Positions 43,401 through 52,969 of a stretch of DNA of 64,000 bases are shown one piece after another (position 1 is the stretch's first letter; the number at the start of each line of letters is the position of its first letter). The position numbers and the translations under genes were made by a program. Below the pieces are notes generated by a model, which was given only the letters and a program-made list of their open reading frames with translations, made no database searches and was not told where the DNA came from. Source of the stretch: Tenacibaculum larymnensis. GTDB lineage: Bacteria > Bacteroidota > Bacteroidia > Flavobacteriales > Flavobacteriaceae. Where the stretch lies: contig NZ_JAIWJY010000004.1 of the NCBI RefSeq assembly GCF_028829235.1, positions 1-64,000 of the forward strand, read 5' to 3'.

Positions 43401-43876
43401 TCGTTTTTAATCTTTTTTATTTTTTTATTTACATAATAAGCTGCTATCCAGCCCGCAATAAAAAACATGTATCCAAGAACGGCATAAATAACCTGTTTTA
43501 TATATTTATCCTTTGGGAACTCATGTTCACCGTCATATCTATAATCTGTGAAATTATTATCTCCTGGTATATTCCATATTTTTATTGAATCTTTTATTCC
43601 TTTTGTTCTTTCTTTATCTTTTGGTAGAATTAAATCTTTTGATATATTCTTATTCGTTTTGAAATATACACATACTAACTGTCCCCCATGTGCAGTTTGA
43701 ATTGATTCCATAGAGTCAATTACCACAATCTCTTTTTTGAACAAATGTGACTTTTTGATCATTCCATATCCTCCTCTGAATACTAGAGCTAATAGAAAAA
43801 AGCCTGCTATAGAGCCAAACTGTATAAAAATTAATATTGCTTTTGCCCATACTAATCTTTTCATTTTTTGATTCAT
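43397..43876 (-). CDS. hypothetical membrane protein, DUF3592-like layout
   Basis: A 159-aa protein with one membrane helix near each end (about 11-33 and 131-152) and a soluble loop between them of roughly 90 residues. That layout is like DUF3592 proteins, although I cannot confirm the family. The loop contains V-V-I-D-S-M-E-S. It overlaps the CoA pyrophosphatase gene by 4 nt and is first in that run. A second Met four codons in (K-M-K-R-L) could be the true start. Function unknown. Confidence 0.65.
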   Translation of the reverse strand: MNQKMKRLVWAKAILIFIQFGSIAGFFLLALVFRGGYGMIKKSHLFKKEIVVIDSMESIQTAHGGQLVCVYFKTNKNISKDLILPKDKERTKGIKDSIKIWNIPGDNNFTDYRYDGEHEFPKDKYIKQVIYAVLGYMFFIAGWIAAYYVNKKIKKIKNE

Positions 43877-44001
43877 TGGCGATTTTAGCGTGTTTACTTA
43901 GTTTTTAGTATTTTAGGACAAACTTATCAATTTACAAGATAAAAGTTATAAATTTTGGCTTGAATTTTGATTTGTTAAGTGTGGAATTAATTTAATACTA
44001 A

Positions 44002-44295
44002 ATGAATAAAGAAAAAAAGTACCAAAAACTAGCATTAAGTTTATTGTTTGACGCTATTGGGTATGTATCTTATTTAATACCTGGGCTTGGAGAGTTGTCT
44101 GATATTGTTTGGGCACCAGCATCTGCGTATATAATGACAAAAATGTATAAAGGAAATAAAGGTAAAGTAGCAGGAGCCATTGCTTTTATCGAAGAAGCAA
44201 TGCCTGGGTTAGATGTTGTACCAACATTTACTCTTATGTGGTTATATACTTATGTGTTTTCTTCAAAAGGATCAAAAACTACAATTGAAGTTTAG
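44002..44295 (+). CDS. small membrane protein, 97 aa
   Basis: A 97-aa protein with two or three hydrophobic segments (about 10-30, 35-50 and 70-88) and the stretch Y-L-I-P-G-L-G-E-L-S-D. It reads like a conserved but unnamed Bacteroidota protein. It is single, with a terminator after it. Function unknown. Confidence 0.7.
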   Translation: MNKEKKYQKLALSLLFDAIGYVSYLIPGLGELSDIVWAPASAYIMTKMYKGNKGKVAGAIAFIEEAMPGLDVVPTFTLMWLYTYVFSSKGSKTTIEV

Positions 44296-44314
44296 TCTTT
44301 TAAATTGTATAAAA

Positions 44315-44347
44315 AATAAAGAGCTTCCAATTTTGGAAGCTCTTTTT
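44315..44347. terminator. bidirectional terminator between small membrane gene and endonuclease gene
   Basis: A-rich tract, GAGCTTCCAA, 2-nt loop, TTGGAAGCTC, T-run. Suits both convergent genes. Confidence 0.85.
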
Positions 44348-44365
44348 GTATTCTATAGCTATAAA

Positions 44366-46936
44366 CTATTTTTTGATAATCTTTTTAGTAAACGATTTTT
44401 GACCGTCGTTTACTTCAAGAATATAAATTCCGTTATTTAAGCTTGAAATATTAAGATTGTTATGAGTAACCTTTCCTGTTAAAACTTGTTGACCTGTTAA
44501 GGTTGTAACTTTAAAAGTAGCATTTCTGTCATCTGCTAATTTAATTTTTACGAAGTCTACACTAGGGTTTGGTAAAACACTAGCATCAAAGATAGAAGCT
44601 TCATTTCCTAACTTTCCATCAATAGTAATATTACTGTCTCCTAATCCTTTTGCGCTAGCACCTATGTTTACCGTATAATCTTCAACTTCACCATAAGAAA
44701 AAGTTTCACAAGGTGAAGGAGCTGCATTCCATTTCATTGATACACGCATTCTTGTAGCGCCTGCTAAAGCAGAGGTAGGTACAGAAAAATTATATGATAA
44801 ATTACCAGAGCTAGATGAAGAGCCACTAACAACTTCTTCAGAAGATTCAAAAGTTCCGTTTTGGTTGAAGTCAATCCAAACTTTCCAATATTCAGTATAA
44901 GAAGAGCTAGAAAAACCTGCACTCACAACTATAGTGTTACTTCCGTAAGGTAAATTACCAGTTAAAGACGTAAAGTCTGCATATCCACTATTAGCGCCAG
45001 TAGTATTTGAAATTCCTCCGATAGCAACATTGTCAATCCATTCATAATTTACGTTATTCCCTTTAGTGCTACAGTAAGAAACTGTGTTTGCTAAAGTTGT
45101 TACATTTACTGTATTACTAGCTGAAGAAATATTATTAGCAGCATCTTTTGCTTTTACAGAAAATGTATAGCTTGTTGAAGCTGTTAACCCACTTACAGAA
45201 TAGCTTGTTGCAGTAACAGTTGTTATTTTTGTGTTTCCTTGATATACTTCATATCCTGTAACACCAGTATCATCTGTTGATGCTGTCCAACTTAGGTTAA
45301 CAGAAGTTTGTGTTATGATAGAAGCAGCAACGTTAGTAGGGGTTGATGGAGCAGTAGTGTCTGGAGTAGTAGATCCGCCATTAATGTTGTGGTTTCCCAA
45401 GCCGCTAAATGTATCTTTAGCTAAGATATCCCATTCAGAAGTTGTATAAGAACTGTTAGGAGATGTAACAGAAGATTTTCTTTGCATTGTTTTGTCTTGC
45501 GCAAATGTAGAAGAGCTATTAGGATCTCCAATTAAATCGATAAGGGTACTTCCTTTAAATAAACCAACAGCGTCGTTTCCGTTAAAAGAAATTACACCTG
45601 TATCTGTTCTGTCTGCTTTGTTAAGTATTGTGCTAGAAGCACTACTATTAGCGATTACATAAACATTTCCATTTGTTAATTGGCCACTTAAAGTTAAAGT
45701 ATTAGTCCACCCGCCACCATTAGCAGCTTTTTTTAATGAATATCCAGATAAGTTTACAGTAGCTCCAGTAAAATTAGCAATTTCAATAGCTTTATTGTTT
45801 GAAGAACCTTCTACATATTCAGAAATTAATAAATCTGTTGCTGTTCCGTTTCCTCCACCTGAACTAGTATTAGTTGTTACAGAAACTGAATTGCTAGAAG
45901 TAGATTCATTACCTGCTGCATCTTTGGCTTTTACAGAAAAAGTATAATTAGTAGCTGCTGTTAAATTTATAACAGTATAAGAAGTTGAAGAGGTTGTGGC
46001 TATTTTAGCAGCTCCATTATATACATCATATCCTGAAACACCAATATTATCTGCAGAAGCTGACCAAGTTAAATCAACTGTAGTTTCAGTAATGTTAGAA
46101 GCAGATAAGTTAGTAGGAGCAGTAGGAGCTTGGGTGTCAGAACCACTACCTCCTCCAAATAAATCTTCAGCTTGAGGACCTCCCCAAATTTCAGTAGCAA
46201 AAGCAGGGTTGTCAATAAAAGGATTACGATTTCCTTGAATTCCTTCTAAAATAGGATTACGTTGTTTTTCAAAGTCAGATACAGGATCGTCTACATTCCA
46301 TTGAATAAACAAAGCAAGCATGTTAGAATCAGAAGCCATAGTAGCTCCTGTACCAACACCAGTAGGTAAACATTGATTACCGTAACGTAAATACATATAC
46401 ATCATCATACGGGCAACATCACCTTTCCATTCATCACCAGGGTACCAGCCACCAGAAACACTACCAGCATTACCAGAACCATCTGCAAATTTTTTACTAC
46501 TTCTTTGAGAGTTGAAAGAAATATCAGCAGCTCTTAAATGATGTGCGTCAGCACCAGGACCAGAAGTTCCTAAATTAGGGTTTCCTAATGATTTAGCATA
46601 TACGTGTTCTCTGTTCCATTGTGTACCAGCAGTACCACCGTTAGCATCCTTATCTCTAGTTCTGTCAGTAACATAATTACCATCAGTGTCACTATATCCG
46701 TAAATTAATAAAACTTTACTAGGATCGTTAGGATCTAAATCGGTTTGTTTTAAAGCGTTCCACACACCAGGAGTATATGATAAGTTAGTGGTATGTGTAT
46801 TAATAATTTTTGTAGCCAGTTCATTTTTTAGAGCAGAACCCGATAAATTTAGGTTTACATCGTTATAGTATGATGGAATCTGTGAAAAAACTGATAGAGA
46901 TACTATCAAAAAAAAGAAGAGTAGTTTATGTTTCAT
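44366..46936 (-). CDS. secreted endonuclease I with FnIII, lamin-tail and GEVED domains, T9SS cargo
   Basis: An 856-aa multidomain nuclease. The signal peptide (1-18) is followed by an endonuclease I (His-Me finger) domain (about 20-260) with W-N-R-E-H-V-Y-A-K-S and A-H-H-L-R-A-A-D. Then come FnIII 1 (about 270-355), a lamin-tail domain (about 365-510, L-L-I-S-E-Y-V-E-G-S-S-N-N-K-A-I-E), FnIII 2 (about 520-610), a GEVED domain (about 625-755) and a T9SS type A tail (about 775-856, ending K-K-I-I-K-K). It should degrade extracellular DNA for phosphate, nutrients or biofilm escape. Divergent from pheT. Confidence 0.94.
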   Translation of the reverse strand: MKHKLLFFFLIVSLSVFSQIPSYYNDVNLNLSGSALKNELATKIINTHTTNLSYTPGVWNALKQTDLDPNDPSKVLLIYGYSDTDGNYVTDRTRDKDANGGTAGTQWNREHVYAKSLGNPNLGTSGPGADAHHLRAADISFNSQRSSKKFADGSGNAGSVSGGWYPGDEWKGDVARMMMYMYLRYGNQCLPTGVGTGATMASDSNMLALFIQWNVDDPVSDFEKQRNPILEGIQGNRNPFIDNPAFATEIWGGPQAEDLFGGGSGSDTQAPTAPTNLSASNITETTVDLTWSASADNIGVSGYDVYNGAAKIATTSSTSYTVINLTAATNYTFSVKAKDAAGNESTSSNSVSVTTNTSSGGGNGTATDLLISEYVEGSSNNKAIEIANFTGATVNLSGYSLKKAANGGGWTNTLTLSGQLTNGNVYVIANSSASSTILNKADRTDTGVISFNGNDAVGLFKGSTLIDLIGDPNSSSTFAQDKTMQRKSSVTSPNSSYTTSEWDILAKDTFSGLGNHNINGGSTTPDTTAPSTPTNVAASIITQTSVNLSWTASTDDTGVTGYEVYQGNTKITTVTATSYSVSGLTASTSYTFSVKAKDAANNISSASNTVNVTTLANTVSYCSTKGNNVNYEWIDNVAIGGISNTTGANSGYADFTSLTGNLPYGSNTIVVSAGFSSSSYTEYWKVWIDFNQNGTFESSEEVVSGSSSSSGNLSYNFSVPTSALAGATRMRVSMKWNAAPSPCETFSYGEVEDYTVNIGASAKGLGDSNITIDGKLGNEASIFDASVLPNPSVDFVKIKLADDRNATFKVTTLTGQQVLTGKVTHNNLNISSLNNGIYILEVNDGQKSFTKKIIKK

Positions 46937-47077
46937 AATATTTTCTTGAAATGTTAAAATTTTGTTAACTCGTTACAAATCAATAAAAAATATAATTTTC
47001 CAATGTTACCAAAAGGTTAATAATCAGTTGTATATCTTTTGTAGATAACTAGTTTATAGTTTTTCCTTTATTTTGCG

Positions 47078-47085
47078 TAAATTTG
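47078..47085 (+). promoter_or_regulatory. -7 promoter element of pheT
   Basis: TAAATTTG, a TAnnTTTG match 23 nt before the ATG at 47109. Confidence 0.6.
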
Positions 47086-47108
47086 CACGCTAAAATTAGA
47101 GATTGATT

Positions 47109-49535
47109 ATGAAGATATCATACAATTGGTTACAACAATTTTTACAAACAGACTGGGAGGCTGAGAAAACAGGTGAGTTATTGACTGATTTAGGTCTTGA
47201 AGTTGAAGGAATAGAAACTGTAGAGAGTATTAAAGGAAGCCTTAAAGGAGTTGTCGTAGGTGAAGTTAAAACTTGTGAAAAGCATTCAAATGCAGACAAG
47301 TTAAAAGTTACTACTGTTGATTTAGGAGATGGTAACCCTGTGCAAATTGTATGTGGTGCACCAAATGTTGCAGCAGGTCAAAAAGTACCTGTAGCTACTG
47401 TTGGTACCATGTTGTATGATGAAAAAGGAGAAGGCTTTAAAATCAAAAAAGGAAAGATTAGAGGAGAAGAGAGTCACGGAATGATTTGTGCTGAAGATGA
47501 ATTAGGTTTAGGACAAAGTCATGACGGAATTATGGTTTTAGACGAAAGTTTGGTTCCAGGTACTCCTTGTTCAGAAGTTTTTAATATTGAAACGGATCAC
47601 GTTTTTGAGATTGGTTTAACACCAAACCGTGCGGATGCAATGAGCCATTACGGTGTTGCACGTGATTTAAGAGCTGGATTAATTCAGCAAGGAACTAATA
47701 TTGAATTAATTTCTCCATCAGTATCAGACTTCCATGTTGATGAGCGTACTCATAAAATCGATATCGAAATTGAAGATAAAGATTTAGCTCCTCGTTATTG
47801 TGGTATTACAATAACTGATGTAGAAGTAAAAGAATCACCAGAGTGGATTCAAAATAGGTTAAAAGCAATTGGATTGACCCCTAAGAATAATATCGTAGAT
47901 ATTACAAATTACGTATTACACGAATTAGGACAGCCATTACATGCTTTTGATGCTTCTAAAATTAGAGGAGGTAAAGTAGTAGTAAAAACTTTAGAGGAAG
48001 GAACAAAATTTACTACTCTAGATGATGTAGAAAGAGAGTTATCTTCTGAAGATATTATGATTTGTGATGCGGATGATAATCCGTTATGTATTGGAGGAGT
48101 ATTTGGAGGAGCAAAATCAGGTGTAACAGAGCATACAACTTCTATTTTCTTAGAAAGTGCTTACTTCAATCCAGTATCGGTTAGAAAAACAGCAAAACGT
48201 CATGGATTAAATACGGATGCTTCTTTCCGTTTCGAAAGAGGAATTGATATTAATACTACAAAGTATGCTTTAAAGCGTGCTGCTTTATTAATTGAAGAAT
48301 ATGCAGGAGGAAAAATGTCTTCTGATATTTTAGATTTTTACCCAGTAAAGGTGGAAGATTTTGAGGTATTCTTATCGTTTGATAATGCATACAAATTAAT
48401 AGGTCAGGAAATTCCGAAAGAAACCATTAAAAAGATTTTAGCTTCATTAGATATTAAAATAAATAGTGTTACTGAAGCTGGTTTAGGGCTAGTAGTACCT
48501 TCTTATAGAGTAGATGTACAACGTGAGTCGGATATCATAGAAGAGATTTTACGTGTTTATGGATATAATAACATTGAGTTTTCTCATAAACTAAACACAT
48601 CAATTTCTTTTGATAGTGATAAAAATGTTAAGATTGAAAACATTGTAGCTGACCAGTTAACGTCGATAGGTTTTAATGAAACTATGGCTAATTCGTTAAC
48701 GAAAGCTGATTATATTGAGTTATCTGATAACTTGAACGCTGATTTTAATGTTGAAATGCTTAATCCGTTGAGTAATGATTTAAAAGTAATGCGTCAATCG
48801 TTACTATTTAGTGGATTAGAGTCAGTTGCTTACAATATCAATAGAAAGAATAATTCATTAAAGTTTTATGAGTTCGGTAAAACGTATCATAAATACGAAA
48901 GTGGTTACCAAGAAGACAAGCATTTAACATTGTTTGTTACAGGAAATAGAACACAAGATAGCTGGAAAGTTGCTTCACAAGCATCAGACTTCTTCTATGT
49001 TAAAGGAGTTGTAACAGCTTTATTAAGTCGTTTAGGAATTGATAAACTAAAAACTACTCCAACAAAATCAGATGTGTTTTCTGAAGGAATCACATTAAGC
49101 TTAGGAAAAACTAAATTAGTAGAGTTAGGAGTTGTTAAAAGAGCAATTTTAAAAGAGTTTTCAATTAAACAAGAAGTATTATTTGCTGATTTTAACTGGC
49201 AAAATATTTTAGGTTTAGTTGGAAAGAAAAAAATAAAAGTAGCTGATTTACCTAAATTTCCTGCTGTAAAGCGTGATTTAGCCTTGTTATTGGATAATAA
49301 AGTTGAATTCAAAGAAATTTATAACTTAGCATTTCAGTCAGAAAGAAAGCTTTTAAAAGAAGTAGATTTATTTGATGTATACGAAGGAGATAAATTACCA
49401 GAGGGTAAAAAATCGTATGCAGTAAGTTTTGTTTTACAAGATGAAAACAAAACATTGGCAGATAAACAAATAGATAAAATAATGCAGAAACTACAGCAAA
49501 CATTCGAAAAGAGTTTAGATGCTGTATTACGATAA
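47109..49535 (+). CDS. pheT: phenylalanine--tRNA ligase beta subunit
   Basis: An 808-aa subunit of the alpha2-beta2 enzyme that charges tRNA-Phe. It starts M-K-I-S-Y-N-W-L at the ATG 47109 (an upstream in-frame TTG at 47103 is less likely). Domains in order are the tRNA-binding OB fold (about 40-150), the B3/B4 editing domain (about 210-400), B5 (about 405-480), the catalytic-like core (about 490-690) and the FDX-ACB anticodon domain (about 710-808, F-P-A-V-K-R-D-L-A-L-L). pheS is not in the window, so the subunit genes are unlinked here. Confidence 0.97.
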   Translation: MKISYNWLQQFLQTDWEAEKTGELLTDLGLEVEGIETVESIKGSLKGVVVGEVKTCEKHSNADKLKVTTVDLGDGNPVQIVCGAPNVAAGQKVPVATVGTMLYDEKGEGFKIKKGKIRGEESHGMICAEDELGLGQSHDGIMVLDESLVPGTPCSEVFNIETDHVFEIGLTPNRADAMSHYGVARDLRAGLIQQGTNIELISPSVSDFHVDERTHKIDIEIEDKDLAPRYCGITITDVEVKESPEWIQNRLKAIGLTPKNNIVDITNYVLHELGQPLHAFDASKIRGGKVVVKTLEEGTKFTTLDDVERELSSEDIMICDADDNPLCIGGVFGGAKSGVTEHTTSIFLESAYFNPVSVRKTAKRHGLNTDASFRFERGIDINTTKYALKRAALLIEEYAGGKMSSDILDFYPVKVEDFEVFLSFDNAYKLIGQEIPKETIKKILASLDIKINSVTEAGLGLVVPSYRVDVQRESDIIEEILRVYGYNNIEFSHKLNTSISFDSDKNVKIENIVADQLTSIGFNETMANSLTKADYIELSDNLNADFNVEMLNPLSNDLKVMRQSLLFSGLESVAYNINRKNNSLKFYEFGKTYHKYESGYQEDKHLTLFVTGNRTQDSWKVASQASDFFYVKGVVTALLSRLGIDKLKTTPTKSDVFSEGITLSLGKTKLVELGVVKRAILKEFSIKQEVLFADFNWQNILGLVGKKKIKVADLPKFPAVKRDLALLLDNKVEFKEIYNLAFQSERKLLKEVDLFDVYEGDKLPEGKKSYAVSFVLQDENKTLADKQIDKIMQKLQQTFEKSLDAVLR

Positions 49536-49540
49536 TTCAG

Positions 49541-49567
49541 AAGCTCCATTTTTGGAGCTTTTTTTAT
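49541..49567 (+). terminator. terminator after pheT
   Basis: AGCTCCA, short T loop, TGGAGCT and a T-run, directly after the stop codon. Confidence 0.8.
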
Positions 49568-49599
49568 ATTTAACAAACAAGACAAACTAAAATAAACTG

Positions 49600-50637
49600 A
49601 TGTACAAATTACTGATTCGCCCAATTTTTTTTCTTTTTGATCCTGAAAAGATTCATCATTTTACATTTTCATTGGTAAAGTTTTTATCGAAGATACCAGG
49701 AGTGCCATCTATTTTTAGAGGAATGTATCAAGTAAATGATAAAAAATTAGAGCGTAACTTATTTGGTTTAACTTTTAAAAACCCTGTAGGATTAGCAGCT
49801 GGGTTTGACAAAAATGCAGTGTTGTACAATGAGCTGGCTAATTTTGGGTTTGGTTTTGTTGAAATAGGTACCGTAACACCAAAAGGTCAAGCAGGAAATC
49901 CGAAAAAACGCTTATTTCGTTTAAAAGATGATAAAGGAATTATTAATCGAATGGGCTTTAATAATGAAGGTTTAGAAGCAGCGGTTGAACAATTAAAAAA
50001 GAACAAAGGAAAGATTCTCATAGGAGGAAACATTGGAAAGAACACGAATACTGCCCCTGAAAATTATACAGAAGACTATGTAGCCTGTTTTAAAGGGTTG
50101 CATCCGTATGTAGATTATTTTGTACTAAATGTAAGTTGTCCAAATGTATCTAGTCATGCAAAACTTGAAGATGCCGATTATTTAAAGGAATTAATTACAG
50201 AAGTCCAAAAGTTAAATAACGCTGAAGCACAACAAAAACCTATCTTATTAAAGATTGCGCCAGACCTAAACAATCAACAGCTTGATGAAATTATTGAGTT
50301 AGTTGCTGAGACAAAGATTGACGGAGTAATAGCTTCAAATACTTCGGTAAATAGAGTAGGTTTAAAAGCTTCTAAAGAACGTTTGGAAGAAATTGGTAAT
50401 GGAGGTTTAAGTGGTCAACCTGTAAAAGATAGAAGCACAAGAGTGATTCAATACTTAGCAGACAATTCTAACAAAGCATTTCCAATTATTGGAGTAGGAG
50501 GTATTCATTCAGAAAAAGATGCTTTAGAAAAGTTAAAAGCAGGTGCAGACTTAGTGCAGGTTTACACAGGTTTTATCTATGAAGGACCAAGTTTGGTAAA
50601 AAGAATCAATAAGGCTATTTTGAAAGAAGAAAAATAA
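49600..50637 (+). CDS. pyrD: quinone-dependent dihydroorotate dehydrogenase, class 2
   Basis: A 345-aa FMN enzyme that oxidises dihydroorotate to orotate in pyrimidine synthesis, passing electrons to quinone. The class 2 amphipathic N-terminus (about 1-35; [11 protein letters not shown]) attaches it to the inner membrane. Motifs are [11 protein letters not shown] (FMN), N-V-S-C-P-N (about 176-181, active Ser at 178) and G-G-I near 300. Length is usual. It is followed after 10 nt by an unrelated membrane gene. Confidence 0.96.
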   Translation: MYKLLIRPIFFLFDPEKIHHFTFSLVKFLSKIPGVPSIFRGMYQVNDKKLERNLFGLTFKNPVGLAAGFDKNAVLYNELANFGFGFVEIGTVTPKGQAGNPKKRLFRLKDDKGIINRMGFNNEGLEAAVEQLKKNKGKILIGGNIGKNTNTAPENYTEDYVACFKGLHPYVDYFVLNVSCPNVSSHAKLEDADYLKELITEVQKLNNAEAQQKPILLKIAPDLNNQQLDEIIELVAETKIDGVIASNTSVNRVGLKASKERLEEIGNGGLSGQPVKDRSTRVIQYLADNSNKAFPIIGVGGIHSEKDALEKLKAGADLVQVYTGFIYEGPSLVKRINKAILKEEK

Positions 50638-50647
50638 AATTTAAGCT

Positions 50648-51307
50648 ATGGAGTTAACGAAGAAGAAAGTTGTTTTTGGGGTGTTGTCAGTTCTTTTAAT
50701 TTGGTTTTTTTCAGCTATAATAATAGACTCTATATATGATTCTTCAGATAGAGGTACATTTGGAGATATGTTTGGAGCAGTTAATGCATTATTTTCAGGG
50801 TTGGCTCTTTTTGGAATTATAGTATCTATTTTAATTCAACAAAAAGAATTAAATCTTCAACGCTTAGAACTTTCTGATACAAGAAAAGAATTCAAGGTAA
50901 ATAGAATAACTAATATTTTATTTAAACAAGTTGAATATTTAAATAATCATATAAAAAGTATTAAATTTTACACTCCAGGATTAAAACTAAAAGAAGAATA
51001 TATCAATATAGACATACTTATTCCCTTTTTAATTAATAATAAACCTCTTATAAACTCAATAATAGAACATAATACCAATGGTATTATGCCTGTTATAAAT
51101 AATGTTTTATCGGTTGTTGATAGTTTTCAGAAAATATTAGATTCTGAGGGTGGGTTAAACGAAAAGGAAAGAAGGCAAATAAAAATGCTTTTCGTAGGAA
51201 ATATAAACGTACATTTTGTTACTATGCTTGAGTTGAAGGTTGAAATAATAAAGGATAGAGAGTGTAAATTTAAAATTAATAAGTTAATAAACTTTTTAAA
51301 AGAATAA
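50648..51307 (+). CDS. AbiC-like membrane protein, putative phage abortive-infection family
   Basis: A 219-aa protein with membrane helices at about 8-28 and 45-64, then a charged helical cytoplasmic domain. Between and within the helices is G-T-F-G-D-M-F-G-A-V-N-A-L-F-S-G-L-A, followed by Q-Q-K-E-L-N-L-Q-R-L-E-L. This is the hallmark start of proteins annotated as putative phage abortive infection (putAbiC). The C-terminal domain (about 80-219) is shorter than or different from what I remember of that family, so activity is uncertain. It lies between pyrD (10 nt) and the LysE-type gene (12 nt), an unusual place for a defence gene. Confidence 0.65.
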   Translation: MELTKKKVVFGVLSVLLIWFFSAIIIDSIYDSSDRGTFGDMFGAVNALFSGLALFGIIVSILIQQKELNLQRLELSDTRKEFKVNRITNILFKQVEYLNNHIKSIKFYTPGLKLKEEYINIDILIPFLINNKPLINSIIEHNTNGIMPVINNVLSVVDSFQKILDSEGGLNEKERRQIKMLFVGNINVHFVTMLELKVEIIKDRECKFKINKLINFLKE

Positions 51308-51319
51308 ACAAATTAATTT

Positions 51320-51934
51320 ATGCTAGAAACCCTTATTTCTTTTGTCTTTGCTACCGCTACCTTAGCTATTTCACCCGGACCTGATAACATTTTTGTATTA
51401 ACGCAAAGCATTGTTAATGGTAAAAAATATGGGTTGGCAACTGTGGGTGGGTTAATGACGGGATGTATAATTCATACAACTTTGGTGGCTTTTGGAGTAT
51501 CAGAAATCATAAAACAAAACCCGAACTTATTTTTCATTATCAAGTTATTTGGAGCAGGGTATTTACTGTACTTAGCTTTTCAAGTGTATAAAAGTGATGC
51601 TAATATTGCTTTTTCAACAGAAAATGTACAGAAAAAATCAATACTACAATTATTCAAAACAGGTTTTTGGATGAATGTGCTAAACCCTAAGGTTACAATT
51701 TTCTTTTTGGCGTTTTTCCCACAGTTTTTGTTTTCTGACAGCTTGTCAAACGTACTCCAGTTTTATGTACTAGGAGGATTATTCATTTTAACATCTTTCT
51801 TAATATTTTCTTCCATTGCTATTTTGGCAGGAAAAATTTCTGATTACATTAAACAGCATAATAAAGTAGGAATATACTTAAAGTGGGCACAAATTGTAGT
51901 GTTTGTAGGTATTGCTCTGTTGATTTTACTGTAA
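51320..51934 (+). CDS. LysE/RhtB family amino-acid exporter
   Basis: A 204-aa inner-membrane exporter with about six hydrophobic segments. The family start L-A-I-S-P-G-P-D-N-I-F-V-L-T-Q-S (about 16-31) and G-A-G-Y-L-L-Y-L-A-F are present, and the mid-protein stretch G-F-W-M-N-V-L-N-P-K is typical of RhtB. The substrate is probably a neutral or basic amino acid. It ends only 2 nt from the convergent gene 51937-52431 and appears to have no terminator of its own. Confidence 0.93.
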   Translation: MLETLISFVFATATLAISPGPDNIFVLTQSIVNGKKYGLATVGGLMTGCIIHTTLVAFGVSEIIKQNPNLFFIIKLFGAGYLLYLAFQVYKSDANIAFSTENVQKKSILQLFKTGFWMNVLNPKVTIFFLAFFPQFLFSDSLSNVLQFYVLGGLFILTSFLIFSSIAILAGKISDYIKQHNKVGIYLKWAQIVVFVGIALLILL

Positions 51935-51936
51935 GG

Positions 51937-52431
51937 TTAACGAAGCCATTTTATCATGTTCGGAAAAGTCAAGTGAGAAGAATCTTCTTTGCTATTTTGA
52001 TGACAAAGTCCCATCCATTCTAGTAAAGGTAAACCTATGTAATTTTTGTTTTCAAATTGTTCTATAAGCCATTTGGATTGGTTTTTATAACCATTTTCAT
52101 GAAAAACAATTTCTGGAGCTAAATTCAGTTTATGTAAAGCGGCATATGACCATATAACAGTGGCTATTTCGTCGCCATCACTGGGCCAATTTTCAGGCAT
52201 TTCAGGAGTACCAATAAGAAGTCTTTGTTCAGGTAAAGTGGTAGCTATATGACCAGCTTCATGTAATAAATCACCAGGATATTGTAACTTGTTTTTATCC
52301 ACTAAAATATTCCCTTTATATAATTTTAATCCAGGTAAAAAGCAAGGCTCATCAAGTTTTTGATAAATGATATCAATACCTATTTCTTCAATAAAAGAAG
52401 TGATAGTATGTAAAAGTTTCTCTTTAAACAT
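51937..52431 (-). CDS. hypothetical protein with HEAGH metallopeptidase-like motif
   Basis: A 164-aa soluble protein with L-L-H-E-A-G-H-I-A (about 55-63), the H-E-x-x-H zinc motif, and D-G-D-E-I-A-T-V further on (about 86-93), which could supply a third ligand. It resembles small zincin-like proteins of unknown role; I cannot assign a family. It overlaps the YfiT-like gene by 8 nt and is the third gene of a minus-strand run of three. Confidence 0.7.
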   Translation of the reverse strand: MFKEKLLHTITSFIEEIGIDIIYQKLDEPCFLPGLKLYKGNILVDKNKLQYPGDLLHEAGHIATTLPEQRLLIGTPEMPENWPSDGDEIATVIWSYAALHKLNLAPEIVFHENGYKNQSKWLIEQFENKNYIGLPLLEWMGLCHQNSKEDSSHLTFPNMIKWLR

Positions 52432-52969
52432 TCTTTATTTGTAGCCAATCCTTCCTGATTAATAATTGTTCAATATGCGCATAGTGATGGTTACAATGCC
52501 AAGCATAAATTCCAATATTTTCTTTTAAGCCAACTTCTTCATTTCCGTCAGGATGGATAAACGATTTGTTTAAGTCTTCTTCAGTTAAACCTTTCATGAA
52601 GTAAACCCATTTGGCATGTAATGCCTTTAGAGTATCTAACGAAAGTTGAATAGGAGCAGTTTTGGAATCAAATAATTCAGCCCAACGATCTTCAAAATAA
52701 GTTTTAATAACTGGTTTATCTTCTGTTAAAGCCCATTTAAAGCGAGTATAAGAATTATGATGACTATCAGCACAGTGATGTATCACTTGCCTAATTGTCC
52801 AACCTTCTTCTCTGTACGGAGTATCTAATTGTTCTTCGGATAAATCAGAAACTAACTTATTCAGTCTTTTTGGAAAGTCTTCTATAGTTTCAATCCATTT
52901 AGCAATATTTTTAGAAGAAATGTTATTTGGAATTTCAGGTTTACCAATAGGATATTTTAACTTTTCCAT
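52424..52969 (-). CDS. YfiT/DinB-family putative metal-dependent hydrolase (bacillithiol transferase-like)
   Basis: A 181-aa four-helix DinB-like protein. The start L-K-Y-P-I-G-K-P-E-I-P is the YfiT signature, and three histidine positions form the Ni/Zn site: V-I-H-H-C-A-D-S-H (about 66-74) and W-H-C-N-H-H-Y-A-H-I (about 157-166). YfiT/BstA proteins are linked to thiol transfer or detoxification. Upstream it overlaps the TPR lipoprotein gene by 1 nt, downstream the HEAGH gene by 8 nt. Confidence 0.9.
   Translation of the reverse strand: MEKLKYPIGKPEIPNNISSKNIAKWIETIEDFPKRLNKLVSDLSEEQLDTPYREEGWTIRQVIHHCADSHHNSYTRFKWALTEDKPVIKTYFEDRWAELFDSKTAPIQLSLDTLKALHAKWVYFMKGLTEEDLNKSFIHPDGNEEVGLKENIGIYAWHCNHHYAHIEQLLIRKDWLQIKNV

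Noticed and set aside
47103..47108. TTG start of pheT two codons upstream
   Set aside because: M-K-I-S-Y-N-W-L at the ATG 47109 is the typical PheT start.
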